Assembly: GCA_905183005.1 (NCBI GenBank)
Contig: CAJJDO010000099.1
Span: 124,001-188,000, forward strand
Source: Paramecium pentaurelia
Lineage: Eukaryota > Ciliophora > Oligohymenophorea > Peniculida > Parameciidae
Length of the DNA: 64,000 nucleotides
Direction: 5' to 3'
Made by a program: the position numbers and the translations under genes. Of the stretch, positions 10,815-22,317 are shown in pieces. Position 1 is the first letter of the stretch; each line of letters starts with the position of its first letter. The notes below the pieces were generated by a model. It was not told the DNA's origin. It did not search any database and was given only the letters and a program-made list of their open reading frames with translations.

Positions 10815-11587
10815 TCAACAATTACATTTTTATTATTATTTTCCATCTTCTAATTTTCTATTAGGTCTCAACCATAAATTAATATTCTCTTATGGTTCAT
10901 TTTGAGTATCAAAAGTATGTTATTTATTAATATCAGCAGACTATGAATTCTTTAAATTGAATGAATTTATACTTTTTTTAATTTTCTTTTTATTTTTTTT
11001 TCTTCTAAATTCATGTCTCTTTTTATTATTAGCAATCTTGACAATTCTTCAAATGCTTGTGATACTCCATGTGATGTTTTAGCACTTGTTTCATAAAATA
11101 ACATAAGTTTCTCTTTTGCATATTCTTAAGCCTTTGTTGTAGTAACAGCTTTGTTTGGTAAATCACTTTTATTTCCAATTAAAAGAATTGTTGTATTCTT
11201 TCCAGCATGCTTGTATATCTCATCTGTCCAAAATTTTTCAATTTCCTCAAATGATTACAAACATGTAGTGTCATATACAAGGACAATACTATTGCTTAGA
11301 AAATATTATTGTACGCATCAGCTCCTTTATAATATGTATTTGTAATAGTTCTAAATCTCTCTTAACCAGCAGTATCCCAAATCTATAGTTTTAAGCCTTT
11401 GCCATCGATTTTAAATGTTTTAAATCTATTTTAAAATTTGAATTAACTTAAAGTCAACTCCAATAGTGGAGATATAATTTTCACTAAATGTTTCTTCAGT
11501 GTATCTAAAAAGTAGAGAGGACTTACCAACTCCACTATTTCCAATAATAACAAGTTTAAACAAATAGTCGTATTCTCTGTTACTCAT
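10815..11587 (-). CDS. Rab-family small GTPase with C-terminal CxC prenylation motif
   Basis: 233 residues with introns of 22, 26 and 23 nt; exon total is divisible by three. G1 is GNSGVGKSS, switch I ISTIGVDFK, G3 WDTAGQERFR, G4 GNKSD and G5 ETSAK, so all nucleotide-binding boxes are intact. The effector/IGVDF and RabF motifs place it with Rab1/Rab8-type secretory Rabs. The protein ends CNC, a classic double-geranylgeranylation signal, reached only when the third intron is removed, which supports that splice. Rabs cycle between GDP and GTP on membranes to direct vesicle traffic. The insert between G5 and the tail (IIKRDMNLEEKK) is longer and more basic than usual. Confidence 0.93.
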
Positions 11588-11659
11588 TAATTAAAAATAA
11601 ATAATACTCTCATTATGGATGAATATGAAATACATTTGATGAAATAATAATATATGCAT

Positions 11660-12920
11660 TCATTTAAGCATTTTATTGATGGCCATATTTTTTTCTATGT
11701 CTTTTTTCATTACTTTGGCTACAGACATTTCAAAATCTTCTTATGTTACATGAATTCTTCTTTCTCTCAATGCAAACATACCTGCTTCTGTACAAACTGC
11801 TTTTGATTCAGCACCAGAAGCACCTGGCATAACTTCAGCTATCTTTCTTAAATCAATTCCTCTCATTAGATTCATTTTTTTAGAATGAATTTTCAATATT
11901 TCCAATCTAGCATCAACTCCTGGATTAGGAAATTCTACTTTTCTATCTATTCTTCCAGGTCTTAATAAAGCAGCATCTAAAATATCTATTCTATTTGTAG
12001 CCATGATAATCTTAATTGTTTATGTAGACTCAAAACCATCTAACTATTAAATTTATTAAACTCTTTTACTTAATTTAATAATTCCAACATTGTTCTCTAT
12101 ACTTCTGAATCACCTCCTCTTTCACCTTCCATTCTTGCACCTCCTATAGAATCAACTTCATCTATAAATATCAAACATGGAGAATGTTATCGTGCCATTA
12201 CAAACAATTCTCTTACCATTCTAGCACCTTCTCCAATATACTTTTAAACTAATTCTGAGCCACTTACTCTTATAAATGTACAATCCTATTTTATATTATG
12301 ATATATATCATACTGTATGATGTGCTATTGCTCTTGCTAATAAAGTTTTACCTGTTCCTGGAGGACCATAGAGTAAAACTCCCTTTGGTTATGCTATACC
12401 TAAACTTTCAAAAATTTCTGGATGTTTGATAGGCAATTCAATTACTTCTTTCACTTCCTTTACTTATTAATCTAGACCACCTATCATATCATAAGTGGAA
12501 TCTGGCACTTTCTCAACTTTCATTAATGATACAAGAGGATCAACTTTGGTTGGCAATATTTTATGTAAAACATAAGAATCACTCTTTAAAGCTACTCTAG
12601 TATTAGGTTTGCAATCTTCAATTTTGATATTCTTATCTAAAGTCACAACATATTTTCCTTCTGGATTCACTTTTACCAATACTTTATCTTTTCCCATTTA
12701 TTTAACAACATCTCCAACATATGAATGAGGCTCTTATAAAGCTTATAATTCTTCTTTCACTTATCTCACTCAAAATTCAATATTGAAAAATACCTAAACT
12801 ATTCAACTCATTTCTTTAAGCTTCCTATCTTTTAACATTGGCCTATTTTTCAGCAATCATGAACTCCAGTAAATCAAGCTTCCCTTATATATATTGTTTA
12901 TAACTTAGTTTTCCATTCAT
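11660..12920 (-). CDS. RPT6: 26S proteasome regulatory ATPase Rpt6 (PSMC5/SUG1)
   Basis: 393 residues, three introns (25, 28, 26 nt). The N-terminal coiled coil (QAQRNELNSLV-type), then VDPLVSLMKVEKVPDSTYDMIGGLD, are diagnostic for Rpt6 as I know the family. Walker A is GPPGTGKT, Walker B IFIDEVDSIG (most orthologues have DEID), sensor/ATNRID and the arginine-finger region LLRPGRIDRK are all present, as is the second-region-of-homology helix PGASGAE. Rpt6 is one of six AAA subunits that unfold ubiquitinated substrates and feed them to the 20S core. The start was chosen as the first Met that gives the expected coiled-coil N-terminus. Length is close to the usual ~400 residues. Confidence 0.97.
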
Positions 12921-13713
12921 TTTTATTCAAAAAATTAATGAGATTAGGATAATTTTGTTTTGTTATTATCTTCTTAATCTCTTTTAGGATCATTAACTTT
13001 ATGAAGATTTATGAATAAGGACAGGAAATAGAAATAGAAAAACTTAGATATATATGTAAAATAAGATGAAAAAATAAATAAATTTAATACTTAAATTGCT
13101 TTTGCTTGAAACTTTTTCTGTTTTCTCATTTAATTGCAAAAATGAGATTATTTTTAAATGTTTTACTTTCACAAATATTTTCACATAATATTATTTTCTT
13201 AAAACTATTTTATGATCTAATAGGAACAGGGAATGTTCACTTACTAAATGATAGCTTACTAGATTGCTAAGATGATATTTGGAATTGATCGAAATTTGTA
13301 AAAATATTTTAAAGCAATTTTCCATGTTTAGGATCAACTATTATTGATAAACTCACTTTCATGTTTATATTTATTCAGACTAGTCTAATTAAGGTAATTA
13401 GCTAATGAGACTCTCTTTTTTGTCTTTAAAAAATTAAAAAAAAGGTAGAGTAATATATTTGCCAAAAATTGAAATACTTTTTTTTAAATTGATGTATGTA
13501 AATAGAATTAATTGATAATACGAATAGTTAAATAATTCAAAGAACTAATTATAAAGACATGAACAATGTAAGAATAGAAATTCGAATTTTAAATAATCAT
13601 CATTGATTGTCTAGAATTATTAATATACAATTCTGGCTATTTTCTGATATGAGCATTTATATTGAAGCTAAGGTCTTTAGATATTGAAATATAATTTAAA
13701 GATATTCACCAAA
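12921..13713. other. Divergent intergenic region between Rpt6 and PARP genes
   Basis: About 790 bp between two gene starts facing away from each other, so both promoters must lie here. Very AT-rich with poly-A/T tracts; no recognisable motif or small gene. Confidence 0.6.
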
Positions 13714-15613
13714 ATGCCTCCAAAAAGAGCATAATCAAAATCTAAAAAGGCTATTCCTGTAACAACAGCAAAAGGAAAGAAAGATGCAAAAGCAGCATAA
13801 AAAAATGCGTAATATAGATTTAATCAAATTTAGTAAGGTAATAGCAAAATAGACAACAAAAAGTGTATCTACTACAAGAAAAGGTTAGAAGACAAAGTCT
13901 GTAAGTCCTGCACCTCCTCCAAAATCAATAAAAAAGAGTGATGCTAAATAATCATCTGTATCCAAAAAAGTAGTTACAACTACTCCTGCAAAGAAAGATG
14001 TTTAAGATAAGAAAAAAGCATAAAAGAAATCACCATCTCCTCCTCCAAATAAAAAAGTTTAATAAGAGAAAACAGAATTGAAGAAAATTACATTTACTGG
14101 ATCTGCTCCTGTTGACTAATATGTTCCATTTAGGGATAATTATGTTGTATATGAATAAGGTGGTAAGATTTATGAGTGTGCAATGAATTAAACTAATATT
14201 ATAGGAAATAATAATAATAACAAGTTTTATTTTGTTTAACTATTAAAAAAGAAAAATGAAAGTATATATAAATATGAATAAATTTAGATGCATTTTCTGT
14301 ATTCACTAGATGGGGAAGAGTTGGTTAAATTGGATAATAGGCTGAATAACCATTTTAAGGCGATTTATCATAAGCAATTAGTGCATATGAAAAGAAGATT
14401 CATGAAAAGAGTGTTAAAGGAGATTATCGTATTTTAGAGAAGGATTATTCAGGAGAAAATGATCCAAAGGCTTTAGAAAAATTAGAGAAATTGAGAGAAT
14501 AGAGAGAGAAAGAAGCATTTAATAAAAGTAAGTTACATTAGAGAGTAAAAGAGTTAATAAGATTGATTTTTGATATGAAAATGATAAATAATTAAATGAG
14601 AGAGTAAGAATATATTTTTAAAGTAGAATTGGTTATGATGCAAAGAAAATGCCATTAGGTAAATTAGCAGTATCTACAATTAAAAAAGGATTTGATGTAT
14701 TAAAATCTATTTAAGATGAATTGGATAAAAAGAATCCAAATCATTCAGAGTTATAAAAACTAACTAGTGAATTTTATAGTTAAATTCCACATGATTTTGG
14801 ATTTAATAAAGCTCCTTTAATTGATACAAAAGAAAAAGTGAAGGCTAAACTTGAAATGTTAGAAGCCATTTAACATATTTAAGTGGCAACTAAAATTTTA
14901 GATGAAAGCAAAGATGATTCTAATGTGATAGATGAAAATTATAAAAAACTTAATATAGATTTAAAATATTTAGATCATAATAGTGAGAAAGTGAAATTAA
15001 TCAAAACATTTATACAAAATACATAAGGATATTATAAATTAGAAGTTGAAGATGTTTTTGAATTAACAAAAGAATAAGATGATAAGAGATTTAAAAAAAA
15101 TCTTGGTAATAGAATGCTTTTATGGCATGGATCACGTTTAACTAACTTTGTAGGTATCTTGGGTCAAGGTTTAAGAATTGCTCCACCTGAAGCTCCAGCA
15201 ACTGGATATAGATTTGGAAAAGTAATCCCTTTAAATATTTATTTTAGGGTGTTTATTTAGCAGATGTAGTTGAAAAATCAGCAGATTATTGTTGTCCAGA
15301 TCCAACAACAAATACTGGTTTAATTTTACTATGTGATGTTGCATTAGGAAATCCTAATATTAAATTAGAGTCTGATTATAATGCTAGTAATCTTCCTAAA
15401 GGAAAACATTGTACTTGGGGTAAAGCTAGAAGATACCCTCCTGAAAAATCTTATGTAGAAATGCCTGGATTACCTGATGTGAAAGTTCCTATTGGTAAAC
15501 CAGAACCTTCAGATGTAGAGAAGAAATCAGGATTGTGGCATAATGAATTTATAGTTTATGATGTTGCATAGGTGAGACTTAAATATTTAATCAAAATGAA
15601 GTGGAAAAATTGA
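13714..15613 (+). CDS. Poly(ADP-ribose) polymerase with WGR and PARP-regulatory domains
   Basis: 600 residues, four introns (25, 26, 20, 26 nt). The first ~120 residues are Lys/Pro/Ser-rich and basic. A WGR domain follows, with NYVVYEQGG and the signature TRWGRVGQ near residue 180; then the helical regulatory domain (MPLGKL), then the catalytic ART fold. The H-Y-E triad is visible: His in LLWHGSR (~445), Tyr in GVYLADVVEKSADY, and Glu in HNEFIVYD. That triad is the mark of true poly-ADP-ribosyl transferases, as in PARP1/2, which use NAD+ to modify chromatin proteins at DNA breaks. Zinc fingers and BRCT are absent, so it is PARP2/3-like in layout. Confidence 0.95.
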
Positions 15614-15721
15614 TTGATTTTATTTTATTTCATTTAATATCATAATAAAGTTTAATCCTCAGAATTTTTTTTTATTTAATAACATTTTTAATAAATTAAA
15701 TTTGAATTAATATAACATTAT

Positions 15722-17574
15722 ATGCATAAGCGACAAGTTTAAATTGAGACATTAAAGTAAGTATGTTATAATAATAGTTAGTCCTTCTAAGTGTCTTACC
15801 CAATCAAGATCACCGAAATAAAATGTTAAACCTATCCAACCTTAAATTTTAAAGTAAATTACTCAATTAATCAAAAACTCAAAAGAAAGAAACACTGAAA
15901 GACTTTGCAAACCTTATGAGAAATTGAAATGCATATAAAATATATAACCTTCTACTACTTCTAGACCAATAGAAGGTCGTGATATATCAGTCACTTTTCA
16001 TTAATTACTATAAGAGTTTAGAAATTATAAGAAGCAAAACAAAGAGAATTCATTTAATAGAATCAATAAACCATCAAAAAAAGTGAGACAAATTAGTTTT
16101 CCTAATGCAGTTCTTCTCAATAATTCCAATAGTGGAAGTCGTATAAAAGATAGTATTTATTTTTAATAAAGGAGCTTCCAATGACAAATTAACATAAAAA
16201 ATATTATCAATAGCCAAAGCTTCACATTCACAGAATAATTATAAATTATAATTTAATGGAGTTATAGAAGATATGTGTAGATGTTCATAAGAATATAACC
16301 ATTTATTGAATGAATTCAAAGAAAATTTGAAAAATAATGATTCTCATTACAGAAAGAGTTCATAAAGATGTGCCTCAGCTGATATTTAATTGATTGTAAG
16401 AAGTCCAAATAAAAAATCAAGATCATCATCTATAGATCGAAAAGAATCAAGATTTTTAGGTTCAACATAAGCACATTCCAATCCAAAAGAATTAGATTTA
16501 ACATGTGATGAAAATGATATAGTTGTACACAATGTTAATCTTGATGAAAGAATTAAAACCGAACCAGATCCCTTAATTAATCAAGAAAGATTATATTTGG
16601 CTGATCCATATTATTTAACTAAATAAAGTGAAATCACATGGTTAATAAGAGCTATAGTAATTGATTGGATGATGGAAACAGCAATGGGTAATAGATTAAA
16701 AAGATAAACATTTCATTTATCAATATTTTATTTAGATTCATACTTGTCTAAGAAACAAGCTAATAAATAAAATATATAATTAGTTGGATTAGCAAGTTTA
16801 TTAATTGCCAACAAAGTAGAAGAAGTTAATCCAATTTGTCTTATGCAATTTTAAAAGGCTGCTAATAATGGTTATAAATAAAGTGAAATCTTAAATATGG
16901 AATTAGATATATTATTTGTAATAATTTATTATTTTTATATTTAGACACTTAAATGGTAAGTGAATCCACCATCATACACATATTGGATTAATTGGTTTAC
17001 AGATTAATGGGATATTTATGCAAATAATCATGGTATCAATCTCTTTTTTCGAAAAGCAAATGAAGAATCTTATTAATGTATTTAAATCTTAATAAAAAGT
17101 ATTTAGAAAGTTATGTCAACTTATTGATTGCACATTATTGGATATTCAAACTCTTCAATATATGCCTAGAACTATTGTTGCCTCATTTATGTATTTGATA
17201 ATTTCATTTTAATTAAATGTCTTTGAAATTGATATGCTTGAAATTATGTCTAGAACATCAATGTTTTTATTAAATCGTATATATTTTATTAATAATTTTT
17301 AGGAGATAACTAATTCAACTTAATATTTGGATAATTTGTATCAATTACTTTTGGTTTTGCATTATAAGATATACTACCAGCTATTTAATATGCAGTTGGT
17401 TTTTATGAATTAGAAATTAATTATGAAACTCCTCCTGGAGTTGTTCATTTATCCAATACTCCATTGGAAGTAATATATATATATTAAATTTAGTCTAATT
17501 ATGAAGAATTTCTTTCATTTTAATGTTATTCAAAATACTAACTTGAATTTGTCAGATAAAAAATAAGAGATTGA
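15722..17574 (+). CDS. Cyclin with long basic N-terminus
   Basis: 568 residues after removing six introns (25, 22, 27, 22, 26, 24 nt); the total is divisible by three. Residues 1-230 are Ser/Asn/Lys-rich with SP sites (SRSP, VRSPNKKSRSSS). The cyclin box starts near LTKQSEITWLIRAIVIDWMMETA, the A/B/E-type first helix with the MRxILxDWL-like pattern. It continues FYLDSYLSKK and LLIANKVEEV, where the Lys and Glu that contact the CDK are in place. A second cyclin fold follows the third intron. It should bind and activate a cyclin-dependent kinase; the subtype cannot be fixed by eye, and no destruction box was seen with confidence. Confidence 0.85.
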
Positions 17575-17621
17575 TATATTTAATTAATTAATACACGTAT
17601 AATAATTTTAATTAAAAAATA

Positions 17622-17871
17622 ATGAGTTAAGAGACATTGAATGGAATAAATGGAATTCTTACAGATGTTTAAAGTTTTGGATAAGAAAGTTATAGATTTA
17701 TTAGAAAATGCACTAAACCAGATAAAAGAGGTAAGTTATTGATAAAAAATAATAGAATACATAAAAATTGCAACATCATGTGCAATTGGATTTGTAGTTA
17801 TGGGAGCAGTGGGTTATTTCATAAAATTAGTATTCATTCCTATTAATAATATCATCCTAAGTGCAAATTGA
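17622..17871 (+). CDS. SEC61G: Sec61 gamma / SecE translocon subunit
   Basis: 74 residues with one 25 nt intron. The sequence around KCTKPDKREYIKIA followed by GFVVMGAVGYFIKLVFIPINNIIL matches the conserved SecE/Sec61 gamma core: an amphipathic helix with KPDxxE, then a single membrane helix ending in IPINNI. It clamps the Sec61 alpha channel in the endoplasmic reticulum membrane. It lies 47 bp after the cyclin stop, same strand. Length equals the family norm (68-80), and the N-terminus has the usual short acidic-polar lead. Confidence 0.96.
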
Positions 17872-17934
17872 TTTATTTTGTTTATTTAACATAATAATAT
17901 AGAAATTGTGTATATATATATTTCTAAATATGAT

Positions 17935-20286
17935 TCATTTAGACAACTATTTATAATTCTTTTTCTCGTGTGCTCTTAATTCATGTGGAGACATACCAAT
18001 CTTTAATTTCAAATCTCTAAAAGTTGAATCACCAAAATATTAATTATATCTCCTAATATATTTACTTTATTCTTTAGTAAGTTTATATTCACATTTAAAG
18101 CAATAAAATAATAGTTTTTATGCCTCTTCTATACTTCCTATAAATCCTAAACAACTTAGATGATACCATTCTGAACATATTTCACATTCTAATATAATTA
18201 ATAATATATACACATCATTTCTTAATTGTCATTTCCTTATTTACAAATACAATATTATAAATTAAATGCTTCTTTTGGAATTTTGATTTTGAGTGAAATA
18301 TTATTTGATCCATTTATCTTTTATTATTATTTATGATGTTTTTTAAAGATCTTAGGTCTTGAATAAATTGAAATTCTCTTTCTATTAGGTAATTCTTATA
18401 CATTTGTCATCTACTATAATTGAGATAATGTATTTGATAATTTTTTCTTCTTTCTCATTCTAATGGCTCTTTAATAAAGAACATATATTTATTATGAAGA
18501 ATATTTCTCATTAGCTAATTACTACCAAATTCTATCTTTTTCTTCCAAGTCATAAATTGATAATCTTTTATAAGGATATTAAATATCTGTAACTTAGTTT
18601 TTTATTATTGTAATAATGAATTTTTCATCTTATTCCATTATTTCAGTTATTTTTAACAATAATTACTCATTTTCTAATTTAATATCAGCTTCTATTTCTT
18701 CTTATTAAACTTTTATTTAAATTTTTTAGAATTCCAAATCATTATTTTTAGGTTTATTAGCTAAATATTATTCTAATTTTTCATATTATTTGAAAAAATA
18801 ATAGATTTCTTCTTTCCATAAATTATGTTAATCTTCAAATATTCTTTTTATTTTTAAAGGTTAATGTTTGAAACAGAATATTTCATCAGTTTCCATAAAT
18901 ATTTATGATCTTCTTGCACATTCAGGATGAAATGCAATACCACATTTTTATTTAGCACAATAAATGCAAGCTCCATTTTTTTTCATTTTACAAATACTAC
19001 ATAAACAATTAAACTTTTTTTTATCAATTTTTAGTAAATCAAAATCTAACCAAAGCATACATGAAACATGAGCCCATATTTTTTCAGATTTAGGAGATTC
19101 TCCTATCATATTATCTAAAGAATACTATAAAATCATAAAATTATATCCTTCCTCTCCATCAGGAGGAGGTTCTAAATTATATCAATAATATAATTCTTAC
19201 TTTATCTATCAACTCTATTATTCATTGCATAATTATGATAATTAGGATTTAATTACTCAAATATTGAATCTTTCATTGAAAATGTTGTCTAACGCATTGC
19301 TCCTCCTAACTTTGGACATAGTGGACATTTCAAAAATTTGCCTTTACTTCCAAAATTCAAACATAAATCACAAATCCAATTATTTATAATATTTTCTAAA
19401 CCATAACATTTTTAATGAACTTTTATTTGACATTTTTAACATGTTAATAAAGATTCTAGAGATCTTGAACCTTGATTACAAATTTAACAATTATTATAGA
19501 GATTTTATAATTTTCTAGCAGTTCCAGCTAAATTAGATTGTTTTGATTAATTAATTATTTATTCATCAAATATTCTAATAATATTTAAAATTCAATATAC
19601 TTTTATTGACTTTCAAGATGTGATAGATATTGATTTTCAATTTCAGTTAATCCAACTAGATCTTTCAAAATAAAATCAGGTTAATTTTTTATTTCTAGAA
19701 TGGGCTTTTCAATTTAAATTGTATCTATTTGACATCGCAATTGTTATCTGGTCTCAAGTAATTGCTCCTCAATTTTAGTTTGTAATGATTCCAAATCATT
19801 TTTGGGTTATAATTCTTTTAACCATCTATCTTAGATTAAAGATTACTATGTTTCTCATTTCTAATATGAACCAATCATCGAAATACGTATAAGGACGAGA
19901 CTCTTTATCTTAATCAACTTAAAATTCTTCTTCTATTCTATAATTTAAAAATAATTTGATTACTTAATGCTTTTAGGATCTACATCTTTTTAAAAGTATT
20001 GAGAACTAATAATAAACCAAAAGGTTATTGGAGTAAAGTACTTTATAGGAGTAATTTTAGAATATGGTTCCACCCAATTTATATCATTTAATTTTTACAC
20101 AATTTCAAACAATTATCGATAAGTTTTACCATTGTTAAGTGGATTTTGAACCAATGGATTTTATTCTTACTCTTAAACAATTGGGTCTAGAACGTATTGG
20201 CCTTCCTTTTAATCTTCATTTTGAATTTCTTCAAAGGACGGAAACATAAATTATTCTAAATTGTCAAAGCTGCTATCTAGAGACAT
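17935..20286 (-). CDS. Multi-PHD-finger chromatin protein (PHD + extended PHD + C-terminal PHD)
   Basis: About 740 residues. Residues ~240-290 form a first PHD finger (CQICNQGS, CQKCQIKVHQKCYG, WICDLC). This runs straight into a CPLCPKLGGAM knuckle and an extended PHD (WAHVSCMLW, CSICKMKK, CGIAFHPECARRS) ending near 425. The PHD-knuckle-ePHD array is the hallmark of Jade/BRPF/AF10-type histone readers. A separate C-terminal PHD at ~645-695 reads CICKQG...CEICSEWYHLSCLG...CFKC. Introns of about 26, 26, 29 and 23 nt are well supported; one further junction near 19,860 needs an intron of length 1 mod 3 that I could not place, so ~20 residues there are uncertain. No bromodomain or SET domain seen. 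Confidence 0.85.
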
Positions 20287-22317
20287 TTTAAATTAAAAAA
20301 ATAAATATCTTTATTTTCATTTCATTTTATAATATAAAATCCTACCATTTCTTTAAAGTACTCGCCTCTATAATAATGAATAAATTGATTTCATATTAAT
20401 ATTAGACTAAAAACATTTAATTTACACCATATTATTACATTTCCATCTTTAATCACTATATAGCATACACTAATTTTATGATATAAATAAGAAATGTGAG
20501 AACTCTTAATTTAATACTATTATGAAACAAATTTATTAAAATAAACCATTTAATGTGATTATGGAGTCAACATGAATAGTAATAATATACCTTTAACTTC
20601 ATAATTTAAGATGGAATAATATTTCATTTTTTTAAATCTTTTCATTTAATAAACTAATATTTTACAATGAAAGTTTGTACCAATATCTTAAAATTTCTTT
20701 TTTATTCAACCTATATTGACGAGTAAAATTATCTGGAGTTGTTAAAAAACTCTAAAAATTTTTAAATATTAAAAGTAATTAAAAAACACTGAATGTAATA
20801 ACTATAAATCAATCATTAGATATATAGGCCATATAAGATATTTTGATTTCTTTAACATTCTTTTTTCTTATACATATTTTAATTAGTAAAAATTAAATTG
20901 CGAAATAATAAGGATCTAACTCAGATGAATTGAATTAAATAAATTACTTTTAAGCTTACATAAAAGTAAACATCTTTTTTTTATTCATTTGTTGTTAATA
21001 AATGAATGAAATTTAACTGTGCATAAATATAACTTAAATTTCCTATTATGGTAATAATTGATATTCTTTTATTTAAGAGTGAGTATATGAAAAATCTATA
21101 TTATTAAATCATAAGCTGATTAATATTTAACATCTATTGGCATGTATCAGTAGATAATGTGATCAGATAAATTTTAAAACGCTTATGATATCTTATTTTT
21201 TTAATTTATATCATATGATACAATCATGCCCTTTTCGTTCCTGACCACATGTATTTTAAATTATTCAAGAATCTAGCATATCAATTAATTTATATGTGAA
21301 TATTATCAATAAGTTGATTCTGCTTATATATATCAAATTAAAATTTAGTTTATCTGGTAACAGGGTTCATTAGTGGATATAAAGATAATGAATATTAATA
21401 TACTACGTTTATATTTGATATTCAATAAACACAGTTGAGATATACTATTAAAAAATAAGAATTGTAAAAAAAATAATTTATATATATGCCTATATATTAC
21501 TAGTTATAACCTGAAAAACTATCTCAAATTTTTAACTTGCAAAAAAAATATCCAAAAAGTATATGATTTAGTAAGGGTATTGAAATGTAGGGTTATCATA
21601 TAATATAGTTAAGAAAAAGAAGTTACAAAATCATAAGAATTGTGATGAAATAATGAAGTAATTTAAATTATAAGTAAAAACACCAAGGATTTAGACAGTT
21701 TAAAAATAATTCTGTATGATACTTTTAAATAGGATGTGATTATATAAACTGAAAATTGGTAATTAAAAATATTGATACATTATAATTTGTCATTAGTACA
21801 TGCAATATCTACTTAAAACTCTATTAGGGCTAATGCAGAATAATTAAAATATAAAATTTAGATTAACTTTCTAATATTCAAAGTCATTGAGTTTTAATAG
21901 TATTGAATAAGAAATTTTATATTCAATAAGAATTCTATTTGCAAATTTTTAATAAAAAAGGAGGAAACCAAAACTATATTTACATAGAGGTAATTAAATA
22001 AAGGTTAATAATAGGAAAAATTTCATACAACAAATTGATTAAGCATAAAGGGAAAATACTATAATGATCATGTTACTAAATAATATCTTAATCCTCAAAC
22101 CATTACAGTCAGTTATCACTACTAAGGTAGAGTATCTAAATTAAAGTAAAGATCAAATTAAAGGTAGTTCTGATTGAAAAAGATATGCTGATTAAAATAT
22201 TTGAATGAACTAAGAAAGATATTAGAGCTTTGTTAATTAGGCAACAATTATTGGATTCCTATCGAAAAAAGAACAAAGAAGAATAATAGTGATTTATATA
22301 ATTCAATAAAATAATTA
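20287..22317. other. Long stretch without a clean gene; protein-like open frames towards the right
   Basis: Two kilobases, unusually long for this genome. The left two thirds show nothing. From ~21,600 several plus-strand open frames look protein-like (for example KNCDEIMKQFKL and QYLNPQTITVSYHYQGR) but are broken by TGA. The last of them is in the same frame as the gene starting at 22318, separated only by two TGA codons near 22,160-22,180. This may be a decayed or mis-spliced 5' extension. Confidence 0.5.
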
